Below are positions 42,896-53,013 of a stretch of 64,000 nt of DNA, one piece after another. The stretch spans positions 62,001-126,000 of the forward strand of contig JANNOQ010000042.1 in the NCBI GenBank assembly GCA_031399085.1. The letters run 5' to 3'. The translations under genes and the position numbers were made by a program. The notes beneath the pieces were generated by a model, which made no database searches, was not told the origin of the DNA, and saw nothing but the letters and a program-made list of their open reading frames with translations. This stretch comes from R-RK-3 sp031399085 (GTDB lineage: Bacteria > Pseudomonadota > Alphaproteobacteria > Rhizobiales > Rhodomicrobiaceae). Position 1 is the stretch's first letter, and every line of letters starts with the position of its first letter.

Positions 42896-43474
42896 ATGGG
42901 GGACAAATTACCTCCAGTTGTCTCATCTTTCGGTCTTGAGACCGAACAATCCGGCGTCGACGTTACTGTCGTCGCAGGTCAAATAAAATGGTTTGATGCA
43001 TCAAAGGGCTATGGGTTCATAGTGCCCGATAACGGCATGCCGGATATCCTCCTGCACGTAACGGTTTTGCGCCGCGACGGTTATCAAACGGCTTATGAAG
43101 GCGCCCGCGTCGTCTGCGAAGTTCTCAACCGCGATCGGGGCTTGCAAGCCTTCCGCGTCTTGGGAATGGACGAAAGCACCGCCATCCATCCATCGCAATT
43201 GCCGCAGCGCACGCACGTCACCGTGGTGGCCGAGAGCGATTGGCAGCGCGCGATGGTCAAATGGTTCAATCGCCTCAAGGGCTTCGGCTTCCTGACACGC
43301 GGGGAGGGCACGGAAGATATTTTCGTGCATATGGAGACCTTGCGCCGCTTCGGCTTCGCTGAGCTGCGTCCCGGGCAGACTGTCCTGGTCCGCTTCGGAA
43401 AAGGCGAAAAAGGCATGATGGCGGCGGAGCTTAGGCCCGATGGGGTGGCCTCAACTTTCCCTACGTCCCACTGA
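42896..43474 (+). CDS. Tandem cold-shock domain protein
   Basis: A 192-residue protein with two cold-shock domains. The first (about 22-85) has GQIKWFDASKGYGFIVPD and ILLHVTVL in the RNP1 and RNP2 positions. The second (about 115-180) has AMVKWFNRLKGFGFLTRGEG and DIFVHMETLRRFGF. These domains bind single-stranded nucleic acid and can act as RNA chaperones. The ATG at 42896 follows a GGGGGAT sequence. The N-terminal 20 residues are a short polar tail. DUF192 follows, with its GTG start two bases from the stop. Confidence 0.92.
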   Translation: MGDKLPPVVSSFGLETEQSGVDVTVVAGQIKWFDASKGYGFIVPDNGMPDILLHVTVLRRDGYQTAYEGARVVCEVLNRDRGLQAFRVLGMDESTAIHPSQLPQRTHVTVVAESDWQRAMVKWFNRLKGFGFLTRGEGTEDIFVHMETLRRFGFAELRPGQTVLVRFGKGEKGMMAAELRPDGVASTFPTSH

Positions 43475-43475
43475 C

Positions 43476-43952
43476 GTGACGTCAGTCGCGTCGGTTCAAC
43501 AGATTGGCAGGGCGGTCGCGGCTGCCCTGTTTTGCATTGGTTTGGGGTTCGCGGCGGACGCCCACGCCGATGCGCTGCAAAAGCGGCCGCTGACCTTCGT
43601 GACCGGCGCCGGCAACCATTCGATTACCGTCGAGGTCGCCGAGAACGATCAGCAACGCAGCACGGGGCTGATGTTCCGGCAGTCGCTCGGCGACAATGAA
43701 GGCATGATCTTCCTTTATCCGCGGGACGAGGAGATCACCATGTGGATGAAGAACACTTATATTTCGCTGGATATGATTTTTGTGCAAGGCGACGGCGCGG
43801 TTGCGCGCATCGAGGAGGCCACCGAGCCGTTTTCGGAAAGGCTGATCAGCTCCGGCGCAAAAGTGCGCGCCGTGATTGAGATGAAGGCGGGAAGCGCCAA
43901 GCGCCTGGGTCTCAAATCCGGCGATAAGGTTGATTATCCAGCCTTCAGATAG
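43476..43952 (+). CDS. DUF192 family exported protein
   Basis: A 158-residue protein with a signal peptide (VAAALFCIGLGFAADAHAD) and one DUF192 domain. Family signatures are VEVAENDQQRSTGLMFRQ, DNEGMIFLYPRDEEITMWMKNTYISLDMIF and VIEMKAGSAKRLGLKSGD. The function is unknown. The likely start is GTG at 43476, just beyond the stop of the cold-shock gene; a further ATG at 43440 lies inside that gene. The two are probably co-transcribed, a pairing found in other members of this order. Confidence 0.88.
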   Translation: MTSVASVQQIGRAVAAALFCIGLGFAADAHADALQKRPLTFVTGAGNHSITVEVAENDQQRSTGLMFRQSLGDNEGMIFLYPRDEEITMWMKNTYISLDMIFVQGDGAVARIEEATEPFSERLISSGAKVRAVIEMKAGSAKRLGLKSGDKVDYPAFR

Positions 43953-44030
43953 GGAAGGCTACTTAGGCCGAGCCCGTTGAATCCCATCGAGCAATGATGA
44001 GATGGTGCAGCCTGCAATGGAGGCGCGCGC

Positions 44031-45443
44031 ATGAGTGCAATCTATCCTTTTATTCTATCCGGCGGCTCCGGAACCCGGCTCTGGCCTCTTTCCCGGCGCG
44101 CCTATCCCAAGCAGTTTTTGGCGCTCACCGACGCGCCCGAAAGCCTGTTTCAGCAAAGCTGCCGCCGGTTCGCCGCTCCCGGCTTTGCCGCGCCAACCAT
44201 CCTTGCCGGCCACGACCACCGTTTTATCATCGCCGAACAATTGCGCGAAATTGACATCGCGCCCAAGGCGATTGTCCTGGAACCTGCGGCCCGCAACACC
44301 GCGCCGCCGGCCGCCATCGCCGCATTGATGGCCGCGCGAGACGGCGGCGACGCGCTCATGCTTCTCCTCCCATCCGATCATGTGATCGCCGATGACGCCG
44401 CCTTCCGCGAAACGGTGCTGCGGGGAGCGCCCGCCGCGCGCGACGGCGCGCTCGTCACCTTCGGCGTCAAGCCGACCGAGCCGCACACCGGCTATGGCTA
44501 CATCGAAACCGTCGGCGGCGGCCATGCGCTCGCCGTGAAGCGCTTTGTTGAAAAGCCGAATGCGCAAGACGCGGCCGCCTATTTCGCCAGCGGCCATTTC
44601 TTCTGGAATGCCGGAATTTTCCTCATGCAGGCAAGCGCCCTGATCGAGGCCTTCCGCGCTCATGCGCCGGAGATCCTTGCAGGCTGCAAGCGCGCGCTCG
44701 GCGCTGCCAAGACGGATCTGGATTTTTTGCGCCTCGATGCGGACGGCTATGCAAAGCTGCCGGACATCTCGATCGACTATGCAATCATGGAAAAGGCGAG
44801 CGCCGTGCGCTGCGTGCCGCTTGAGGTAGGCTGGAGCGACCTGGGTTCATGGCCGGCGGTTTGGGATGTGGCCGCAAAGGATGCGCAAGCCAATGCTTCG
44901 CGCGGCGATGTGGTCTTCCATGAGACCTCGCGCAGCTATGCCTATTCCGAACAGGCCTGCCTGGCGGTCGTCGGGCTTGAGGATGTGCTGGTGGTCGCCA
45001 CCAAGGATGCGATCCTGGTCGCCGCCAAATCCCACGCTCAAGCTGTAAAGACCGTGGTTGAACGGCTGAAGGCGGAGGGGCGCCGGGAGATCATCGAGCA
45101 TAAACGCGTCTACCGCCCTTGGGGATGGTACGAAGGCATCGACAGCGGCGATCGCTTCCAGGTCAAGCGCATCATGGTCAAGCCTGGCGCGCAGCTCTCG
45201 CTGCAAAGCCATTTCCACCGTGCCGAGCACTGGATCGTGGTGCTGGGCACGCTTGAGGTCACGATCGAGGACGACATCCGGCTGCTGAACGAGAACCAGT
45301 CCACCTACATCCCCATCGGGGCGCGTCACCGGCTCTCCAATCCAGGACGGATTCCGGCCTATCTGATCGAGGTGCAATCCGGCGCCTATCTCGGCGAGGA
45401 CGACATCGTCCGCTATGAGGATATTTACGGCCGCGCCGATTGA
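44031..45443 (+). CDS. manC: Mannose-1-phosphate guanylyltransferase/mannose-6-phosphate isomerase
   Basis: A 470-residue bifunctional enzyme of the type-II ManC (CpsB/AlgA) class. The N-terminal nucleotidyltransferase contains the pyrophosphorylase signature GGSGTRLWPLSRRAYPKQF (residues 10-28) and the segment FVEKPNA with the active Lys. The C-terminal cupin domain has the isomerase motif KRIMVKPGAQLSLQSHFHRAEHWIVV with the zinc-site histidines. It supplies GDP-mannose for polysaccharide synthesis. No other polysaccharide genes are adjacent. The gene stands between DUF192 and the convergent DUF2339 gene. Confidence 0.93.
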   Translation: MSAIYPFILSGGSGTRLWPLSRRAYPKQFLALTDAPESLFQQSCRRFAAPGFAAPTILAGHDHRFIIAEQLREIDIAPKAIVLEPAARNTAPPAAIAALMAARDGGDALMLLLPSDHVIADDAAFRETVLRGAPAARDGALVTFGVKPTEPHTGYGYIETVGGGHALAVKRFVEKPNAQDAAAYFASGHFFWNAGIFLMQASALIEAFRAHAPEILAGCKRALGAAKTDLDFLRLDADGYAKLPDISIDYAIMEKASAVRCVPLEVGWSDLGSWPAVWDVAAKDAQANASRGDVVFHETSRSYAYSEQACLAVVGLEDVLVVATKDAILVAAKSHAQAVKTVVERLKAEGRREIIEHKRVYRPWGWYEGIDSGDRFQVKRIMVKPGAQLSLQSHFHRAEHWIVVLGTLEVTIEDDIRLLNENQSTYIPIGARHRLSNPGRIPAYLIEVQSGAYLGEDDIVRYEDIYGRAD

Positions 45444-45454
45444 GAGGGACAGCG

Positions 45455-48274
45455 TTACGATGCCGCGGCCTTGGGATCCGGCTCGCCGCCCCGCCCGCCA
45501 AACACGAAACGCCCATAGAAATAGCTGATGCCGAGTAGGCTCAGACCCAGTCCGAGGAATGAGAAGACTCGGTAAAGGCCGGTGAGGCTCCCCGCGTCGA
45601 GCAGGAACACTTTCGTCACCGTCACGAGAATGATGGCGAGCGAGGCGTAGCGCAGAAGCTGGCTGCCCTTCAACGTGCCGTAAAACAGCAGCGCCAAGGC
45701 AAAGATCAGCCAGGCGGCGGAATAGCTGTAGAATTCGGCATCGGTCGTCACCGGCCCATCGAGCGCGGTCCCCTGATACAATTTGCGGATTTCCAAGCTG
45801 ATCCAGGCGAAGGCGAGGACGAGCGTCATGGCCCGGAGGAATTTGGCAAAGTGGATCAGCCGCGCGCCTTCAGCCCGGCCGATCTCGGCGGCGGCGAGCC
45901 AGGACCACAGGATCGGCACGGCGAAGGTCAGGGTCAGCGCGTCGAAGGGTGGCACCCCTGCGACCTCGCCGCCGAACCAGAGCGGGTTCTTCACGATCAA
46001 ATCAAAATAAACCAGGCGGAACATGCTCACCCCGACCAGCAGCACGCCGCTCTGGAAGAAGGCGCTCCGCTCGAACCTGCGCCCCGCGGCCAGGCAGGCC
46101 AGCCCGTAGGCGAACAGCACATTGGTGATCGCGCCGCGCTCCAAGAAGCTTGCCTTGGCGAACAGGACATTTTCATCCGGATGGAAGAGTTTGGCTGTCG
46201 TGTAAAATCCCCAGAGCGCAATGAGCGCGACGGCGGCAAATTCGAGCGCCCGGACGAGCACGCCATCCTCCGCGCGCCGCAGCGTATAGCCGGCGAGGAG
46301 GAACAGCGCGGCAGGCAGTGCGAGCTGGAACGTGGGGAAATCCACGATCGGAATGCTCTCCTGCAAATACCATTCGACCCCGATAACGCTATAGGCCGAG
46401 AGCTGGACGAGCAGGATGATCTGCGGCAGCAGCAGGAAGGCGAAAGTCAGGCCGAGCAAGCCTGCTATATAACGTAGCGAGACGATCTCAGTCTTGCTCG
46501 CGATCCAGGCGACCGCGAGCAATTCGGCGGCGACGGCGACGGAGAGAAATTCGCGCTCAAGCTCGACAAAGAAGGTCAGCGTCAAAAACGCCGTGGTTGC
46601 CAGCGCATAGATTGCGAGCACGCGCTCCTTGGCAAGCGATGGCGGGAAGCGCCGCGCCGCCATCATAGCCGCCCCGAAAAACACCAAAGCGAGCGCCATC
46701 GCGATCGCGCCCCATAGATGCGGAATGGCGGCCGCCGTTTCCCTTACGGCCTCGACGAGCGGTTCGACCGGCTCGCGCGAGGGCGGCACGTCGATGGCGA
46801 GCGGCGCAGGGGGTGAAGGCGGGGCGGGGGTCAGCCGGAAATAGGCGATGAGATAATAGCCAAGCGCCGACGAGGCCGACAGACCCGCCCACAGCAACGG
46901 CGCTGCGGCGCTCGACACCAAGAGGAAACCGCTCAGCACATAGAGCGCGCCGAAGGCGGTGAGCGCGACCGCGAGTTCGCGTTCGCTCCCGGGCGTCCAT
47001 CCCACCAGCATGACCGCGTTGATCGCCATCGCCGCCCAGGGCGCAAAGCCGTAAAGCCGCGTGTCAAAAAAGGCGAGCGCGACCGCGCCGACCGCCAGCA
47101 CCGCGAACAGCATCCAGTCGTGAAAGCTGAAACTGGCATTGAAGGCGAGCGCCGCCATCAGGCCCATCGCACCCGCGATGCTGATGACGTTGAGGGCAAG
47201 CGCGCGGTTGTGCCAGGACAGCAGATCCCGCCAGGAGCCGATCGTCGCGGTTTCCTCCCGGTAGCGCCCCCTGGTCGCCGCCACCATTGTCCCCGCCACC
47301 GCAACCAGGAACAGGCCCATCCAGATGCTCTCGCCGTCCGCCGTGCTGCCCGAAAAGATCCAGGCCAGCGCCCAGGCGAAGGCAAACAGCAAGGCAGGAA
47401 AGGATAAAAGCCACCAGCCCCGGCGACGGATAACGATCATCAGCGCGGCGAAGACGAAATACAGATACGCAAAGAACAAGAACCCGGAAGGCTCATTTGA
47501 GCTCATCAGCGCAGGCGTTAGAAATCCACCAACAAGACCCAAAAGCGCAATCGGCGGCCCGTGACGCAGCGCAAGCACTACGGCGAGCGCGGTCGTCGCC
47601 GCCATTGCCAGGAACCCGGCGAACGCCGGCAGCAGGTTGTAAAGCGCCGTCGCCGCATAGGCGGAAACATAGAGAACGGCGATGCCCGCTCCGGCGAGCG
47701 CTTGTGCGATGCGATGGCTCTCCGGCCCGGCGGTTCGAGCCGACACCCAACGCGCGCCCGCCAGCAGCGCAAAGCCGAGCGCGCCGCCGAGGATCACCCG
47801 CAATTGCGGGCCGATCAATTCGTTGTCGATGGAATATTTGACGAGGAAAAAGCCGGCGAACGCAATGGCGATACCGCCGATCCAGACCGGCAGCACGGCG
47901 CCGAACTGCCGTTCCAAGCCGCCCTTGGTCAGACCGCCCCAACGCGGCCGCCGCTCGGGGATCGTCTCGGCGGCCGGAACATCGTCAGCTTCAGAAATTG
48001 CTGGCTCGACCGGCTCGGGCGCCTGCGCCGGCGTTTCGGCGCTCTCCTCAAAGGGCGCGTCGGCATCAGGCGCCTGACCTTGAAGGATCAGGATTTGCCG
48101 CCGCAGGCTCATAATTTCTTGCGCCTGGGCCGAGCTGAGGGCGTTGACAACGGTCAGACGGCGTTGCCAATCGGCCACCATTTTTTCGAGCCGCCCTGCG
48201 CGCCGATGCGCCAACGCCCCCACAATGTAAGGTCCGAGCAAAATCACCAGGATCAGGACGACGGCAAGTTCCAT
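45455..48274 (-). CDS. DUF2339 large polytopic membrane protein
   Basis: A 939-residue integral membrane protein of the DUF2339 family. A short N-terminal helix and a coiled-coil-like stretch (LEKMVADWQRRLTVVNALSSAQAQEIMSLRRQI is visible in part) precede an acidic, proline-rich linker. About 25 hydrophobic helices follow. The conserved region RQFGAVLPVWIGGIAIAFAGFFLVKYSIDN lies at residues about 125-155. No catalytic motif is evident. Function is unknown; similar proteins occur in many proteobacteria. It stands alone. Confidence 0.85.
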   Translation of the reverse strand: MELAVVLILVILLGPYIVGALAHRRAGRLEKMVADWQRRLTVVNALSSAQAQEIMSLRRQILILQGQAPDADAPFEESAETPAQAPEPVEPAISEADDVPAAETIPERRPRWGGLTKGGLERQFGAVLPVWIGGIAIAFAGFFLVKYSIDNELIGPQLRVILGGALGFALLAGARWVSARTAGPESHRIAQALAGAGIAVLYVSAYAATALYNLLPAFAGFLAMAATTALAVVLALRHGPPIALLGLVGGFLTPALMSSNEPSGFLFFAYLYFVFAALMIVIRRRGWWLLSFPALLFAFAWALAWIFSGSTADGESIWMGLFLVAVAGTMVAATRGRYREETATIGSWRDLLSWHNRALALNVISIAGAMGLMAALAFNASFSFHDWMLFAVLAVGAVALAFFDTRLYGFAPWAAMAINAVMLVGWTPGSERELAVALTAFGALYVLSGFLLVSSAAAPLLWAGLSASSALGYYLIAYFRLTPAPPSPPAPLAIDVPPSREPVEPLVEAVRETAAAIPHLWGAIAMALALVFFGAAMMAARRFPPSLAKERVLAIYALATTAFLTLTFFVELEREFLSVAVAAELLAVAWIASKTEIVSLRYIAGLLGLTFAFLLLPQIILLVQLSAYSVIGVEWYLQESIPIVDFPTFQLALPAALFLLAGYTLRRAEDGVLVRALEFAAVALIALWGFYTTAKLFHPDENVLFAKASFLERGAITNVLFAYGLACLAAGRRFERSAFFQSGVLLVGVSMFRLVYFDLIVKNPLWFGGEVAGVPPFDALTLTFAVPILWSWLAAAEIGRAEGARLIHFAKFLRAMTLVLAFAWISLEIRKLYQGTALDGPVTTDAEFYSYSAAWLIFALALLFYGTLKGSQLLRYASLAIILVTVTKVFLLDAGSLTGLYRVFSFLGLGLSLLGISYFYGRFVFGGRGGEPDPKAAAS

Positions 48275-48363
48275 GTCACGCCTTGGTCCGGACCGTCATC
48301 TGCGCCGGCTGAGCGGTTGCCGGGAAGCGCGCCACGCGCTCAGGCCGTGACAATCGCCGACGC

Positions 48364-48747
48364 TCAGTTGGTTTGCTCACGCTGTAGAATGAGCGGCACA
48401 TCCTCTACGGCATAGGGGGACAGTCCCGTCCCCACGCCATTATCGGCCCTCGCCAGCAGCGGGCTCGACGCGATCGCGGCAGTTCCGCCAGCGGGAATGC
48501 CCGTCTCGATCACCATATCGACGGGTCCCCCCGTGATGATGAGATGCTCGACATTATCGCGCCGGATTAAAACCAGCCGCCTGCGGCTGTCGAGCGAGGT
48601 CGTCTCGACCAGGCCAAGCCGCTTCGCCTTGGCTTGAAACAGCCCGATGTCGCCAAAGCCCAGACTATGGCGCGCGATCCAAAATGCGAGGCCGCCGAGC
48701 CCGATCAGGAGCACAAAGACGACAATACAGATGACGCTGTCGGACAT
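48364..48747 (-). CDS. FliO/MopB-like membrane protein
   Basis: A 127-residue protein with one N-terminal membrane helix (about residues 5-24) and a small cytoplasmic domain. The segment LGLVETTSLDSRRRLVLIRRDNVEHLIITGGPVDMVIE closely follows the FliO pattern. FliO assists assembly of the flagellar export gate. No other flagellar genes are nearby, so a flagellar role is not shown. The ATG at 48747 is the natural start. It is divergent from cckA by 271 bases. Confidence 0.65.
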   Translation of the reverse strand: MSDSVICIVVFVLLIGLGGLAFWIARHSLGFGDIGLFQAKAKRLGLVETTSLDSRRRLVLIRRDNVEHLIITGGPVDMVIETGIPAGGTAAIASSPLLARADNGVGTGLSPYAVEDVPLILQREQTN

Positions 48748-49018
48748 GCGATCCGCCTTTCCCCAAGACGCGAACATACCGCCGGTGGTCCGGTCACGGT
48801 CCTTTCGCGCTTCCCGCGGAGTTCCCCCGCCGGAGTTCCGCCTGCTCGTGCCGGTATAGCTGCTCTTCATCGCAATTTTAACTGCTAAGTTCGATGCTAG
48901 GTTTTCCGCCTGAGAATTCGAGGCGGCGCAGCCGTCCGCACGGGATTGCCTGGATTAATTCCCGGCTCGCCAGCACGCAAAAAATCGGCAGGCCGGGAGA
49001 ATCGGATAGGGTGACGCC

Positions 49019-51538
49019 ATGATCCAGAGTCGCAGCCAGGCGCGGACCACCAAGCAACTGCTCAACCGCACACGGCAGGACCGGGCGCCGCTGCGCCGGC
49101 TCATCGGCTTCGCGGCGGCGATGGTTGCCAGCGTCGCGCTTGCCATCATTCTGCGTGAAGAAGCGGCCCCGCTCGTCCTCGGCGTGTTCGCTTTGCTTGC
49201 GGCGATCGGCGTGGCGGCGCTCTTTGCTGCGGCTGCCGGCTTCTTGCATTTCGGCCTGAAAGCGCAGCCCGGCCTGCCCGATCTTTCGCGGCTCTACGCC
49301 GAACACGCGACCCACGGCGTCGCAGTGACGAGCAAGGACGGCTCCACGATTTATGCCAACCCAGCCTATCGCCAGCTCGCGGGCGCGGCGGATATGACCC
49401 CGTTCAGCGTCGAATCGGCGATGGTGCGGCATTTCGGCGGCTCCGAGCCGTTATTCCGGCTCATCCGCGCCGCGCGGCGAGGCGAAACATCACATGAAGA
49501 GTTCCAGGCGCTCGGCTCGCTTGGGGCAGGCCGCTGGCTGCGGGCCTCGGTGCGCCAGGTGCCCGGCTTCAAGCAGGGCGGCGCGGGCGATCTGCTTTGC
49601 CTCTGGGAGATCTCCGACGTCACTGCCCGCCGTCAGCAAGAAGCCCAGCTCGCACACACGATCCGAGAATTGCGCAAGCTGCTTGACGAGGCGCCAATCG
49701 GCATTTTTCTGGCCGGGCAGGACGGCCATGTGTCCTTTGTGAACGCCGTGCTTCGAAGTTGGGTCGATTTAGGCGATCCCGAAAAGAGCGCCGATTTGAA
49801 ACTGTCGTCGATCTTTCCCGATCAGGCGGCGGTGATGCTGACTCCTGAGGAAGGGACGCCGATCATCGCGGCCTTCGATATCATCAAACGGGACGGCACC
49901 GCCATGCCCGTCTCGGTGCGCCTGACCCGGCACCGCAGCGAGAAGGACAGCGATCCGATCGCGGTTTTCGGCGCGGTATCGGAGCGCGGCGCGGGAGGCG
50001 AAGGAAACGGCCTCGAAAGCGAGATGGAGAGACTGCTCGCGCTGTTGAAATCCGCCCCTGTCGCCATCGCCGCCATCGCCAAGGACGGCGCGATCACCAG
50101 CAGCAACCCAGCTTTTGCGCGCTTTTTTGGCGCGGCCAAGAGCGTTGAACATGCCAGCTTGTTCGACCTGATCGAGGCATCGGCGCGCGAGCGGTTGCAG
50201 CAGGCGCTGGACAAGGCGGCCGCCCGCAAGGTGGCGATCCCCCCCGTCGATATCAGCGCGCTGGAGAGCAAACGCACCGGCCGGCTGTTTTTCAGCCCGG
50301 TTTCGCGCGGCGCCGATAGCAATGACGCCGGGCTGGTGTTCGGCATCGACACCTCCGAGCAGCGGGCGCTGGAGGAACAGATCGCGCAGAGCCAGAAAAT
50401 GCAGGCGATCGGCCAGCTCGCGGGCGGCATCGCGCATGATTTCAACAATGTGCTGACCGCGATCATCGGCTTTTCCGATCTCCTGCTCGCCAATCACCGG
50501 CCGAGCGATCCGTCCTTCGCCGACCTGATGAACATCAAGAACAACGCCAACCGCGCGGCGGGTCTTGTCCGGCATCTGCTCGCCTTCTCGCGCAAGCAAA
50601 CGCTGCGTCCGCAAGTCATGTCGCTGACCGATGCGCTTGAGGATCTGATGATCCTGCTCGATCAGCTGCTTGGCGAAAAGGTCAAGGGCAAGGTCATTCA
50701 CGGCCGCGATCTGTGGTTCATCAAGGTCGACCCGACGCAATTCCAGCAAGTCATCATCAATCTGGCGGTGAACGGACGCGACGCCATGCCGTCCGGCGGC
50801 GAGCTGACCATCCGGACGGCCAATGTCAGCGAGCGCGAATCCGCCGCGCTTGGCCATGCGGGGATGGAGCCGGGCGAATATGTGCTCTGCGAGGTGAGCG
50901 ACACCGGCACGGGCATCGCGCCGGAAGTGATGGATAAAATCTTCGAGCCGTTTTTTTCGACCAAGGAGGTCGGCAAGGGGACGGGCCTTGGGCTGTCGAC
51001 GGTCTACGGCATTGTCAAGCAAACCGGCGGCTATATATTTGCCGAGAGCGAAGTCGGCAGCGGCACGATCTTCCGCATCTATCTGCCGCGCTGCGACGCC
51101 GCCGCGATTGCGCCCGAGGCTTTGGCCGAAAAACCCGCCAAGAAGGAGCCCGCGCGCGATCTGACCGGCTCGGCGACTGTTCTCTTGGTCGAGGACGAGG
51201 ACGCGGTGCGCAGTTTCGCCGCGCGCGCGCTATCGACGCGGGGATATCGTGTGTTCGAGGCCGCGAGCGGCGTCCAGGCGCTCGATGTGATGAACGCGCA
51301 TGGCGGCGACATCGACCTGGTGATCAGCGATGTGGTGATGCCGGAAATGGACGGGCCGACGCTGCTCAAACATCTGCGCAAGGCCAATCCGCAGATCAAG
51401 ATCATCTTTATCTCGGGCTATGCGGAAGAAGCCTTCCGCAACAATCTGAGCGAGGATGAGCGGTTTACCTTTCTGCCTAAGCCGTTCTCGTTGAAGAAAC
51501 TCGCGGCTGCGGTGAAGGAGACGTTGGAGGCGGAGTAG
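49019..51538 (+). CDS. cckA: Cell-cycle hybrid histidine kinase CckA
   Basis: An 839-residue CckA. Two membrane helices (about 30-45, 52-75) are followed by PAS regions (about 85-190, 215-320, 340-450), a kinase core with phosphoacceptor H473 in GIAHDFNNVLTAIIGFSDLL, an ATPase domain (VNGRDAMPSGGEL, VSDTGTGIAPEVM, GKGTGLGLSTVYGIV) and a receiver domain with D771 in LVISDVVMPEMDG. CckA feeds phosphate through ChpT to CtrA and CpdR. ChpT and CtrA are not here. The start at 49019 gives the normal N-terminus. Together with gcrA this window holds two core cell-cycle regulators. Confidence 0.95.
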   Translation: MIQSRSQARTTKQLLNRTRQDRAPLRRLIGFAAAMVASVALAIILREEAAPLVLGVFALLAAIGVAALFAAAAGFLHFGLKAQPGLPDLSRLYAEHATHGVAVTSKDGSTIYANPAYRQLAGAADMTPFSVESAMVRHFGGSEPLFRLIRAARRGETSHEEFQALGSLGAGRWLRASVRQVPGFKQGGAGDLLCLWEISDVTARRQQEAQLAHTIRELRKLLDEAPIGIFLAGQDGHVSFVNAVLRSWVDLGDPEKSADLKLSSIFPDQAAVMLTPEEGTPIIAAFDIIKRDGTAMPVSVRLTRHRSEKDSDPIAVFGAVSERGAGGEGNGLESEMERLLALLKSAPVAIAAIAKDGAITSSNPAFARFFGAAKSVEHASLFDLIEASARERLQQALDKAAARKVAIPPVDISALESKRTGRLFFSPVSRGADSNDAGLVFGIDTSEQRALEEQIAQSQKMQAIGQLAGGIAHDFNNVLTAIIGFSDLLLANHRPSDPSFADLMNIKNNANRAAGLVRHLLAFSRKQTLRPQVMSLTDALEDLMILLDQLLGEKVKGKVIHGRDLWFIKVDPTQFQQVIINLAVNGRDAMPSGGELTIRTANVSERESAALGHAGMEPGEYVLCEVSDTGTGIAPEVMDKIFEPFFSTKEVGKGTGLGLSTVYGIVKQTGGYIFAESEVGSGTIFRIYLPRCDAAAIAPEALAEKPAKKEPARDLTGSATVLLVEDEDAVRSFAARALSTRGYRVFEAASGVQALDVMNAHGGDIDLVISDVVMPEMDGPTLLKHLRKANPQIKIIFISGYAEEAFRNNLSEDERFTFLPKPFSLKKLAAAVKETLEAE

Positions 51539-51639
51539 CTCACGCCTCGCGGTCAAGCCGGAGAAATGCTGATAGTATTTTCCGTGACCGTAAAAGTATA
51601 AATTTGGGCATATCGGTTGGTTTGCCTGCTTGCGGAAAG

Positions 51640-51654
51640 GAACAAAGTGTGTAC
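51640..51654 (+). promoter_or_regulatory. Candidate LexA (SOS) box upstream of recA
   Basis: The sequence GAAC-AAAGTGT-GTAC lies about 54 bases before the recA ATG. The alphaproteobacterial SOS box is GAAC-N7-GAAC (GTTC-N7-GTTC on the other strand). The first half and spacing fit, but the second half differs at one base. It is the only good candidate in the 169-base spacer. Confidence 0.45.
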
Positions 51655-51707
51655 ACTCCCCTGAAGATTGCAATGCGGCCGGCGATATGAAACAACGGAG
51701 CACTAAG

Positions 51708-52829
<1,122 letters not shown>

Positions 52830-53013
52830 GCTTGCGACATTATTTTTTGCCGCTCCGATTGCTTTGAGAAAGCGCGGCTGTCGCTAGACAGCCCGCCGCT
52901 TCGGCGTTAGACAATAAATACTTATTTTCGCCAAAGTTTTTCCGGCGTTCCAGCGCCGGAATGCACGCCGACGGCATCATCATAGATGCGCCGGGCGGCA
53001 CGGATGATTAGTG

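Noticed and set aside
48878..49432. 184-codon minus-strand frame at the start of cckA
   Set aside because: It overlaps cckA antisense; composition is shadow-like, and the spacer is better explained as the fliO-like/cckA promoter region.
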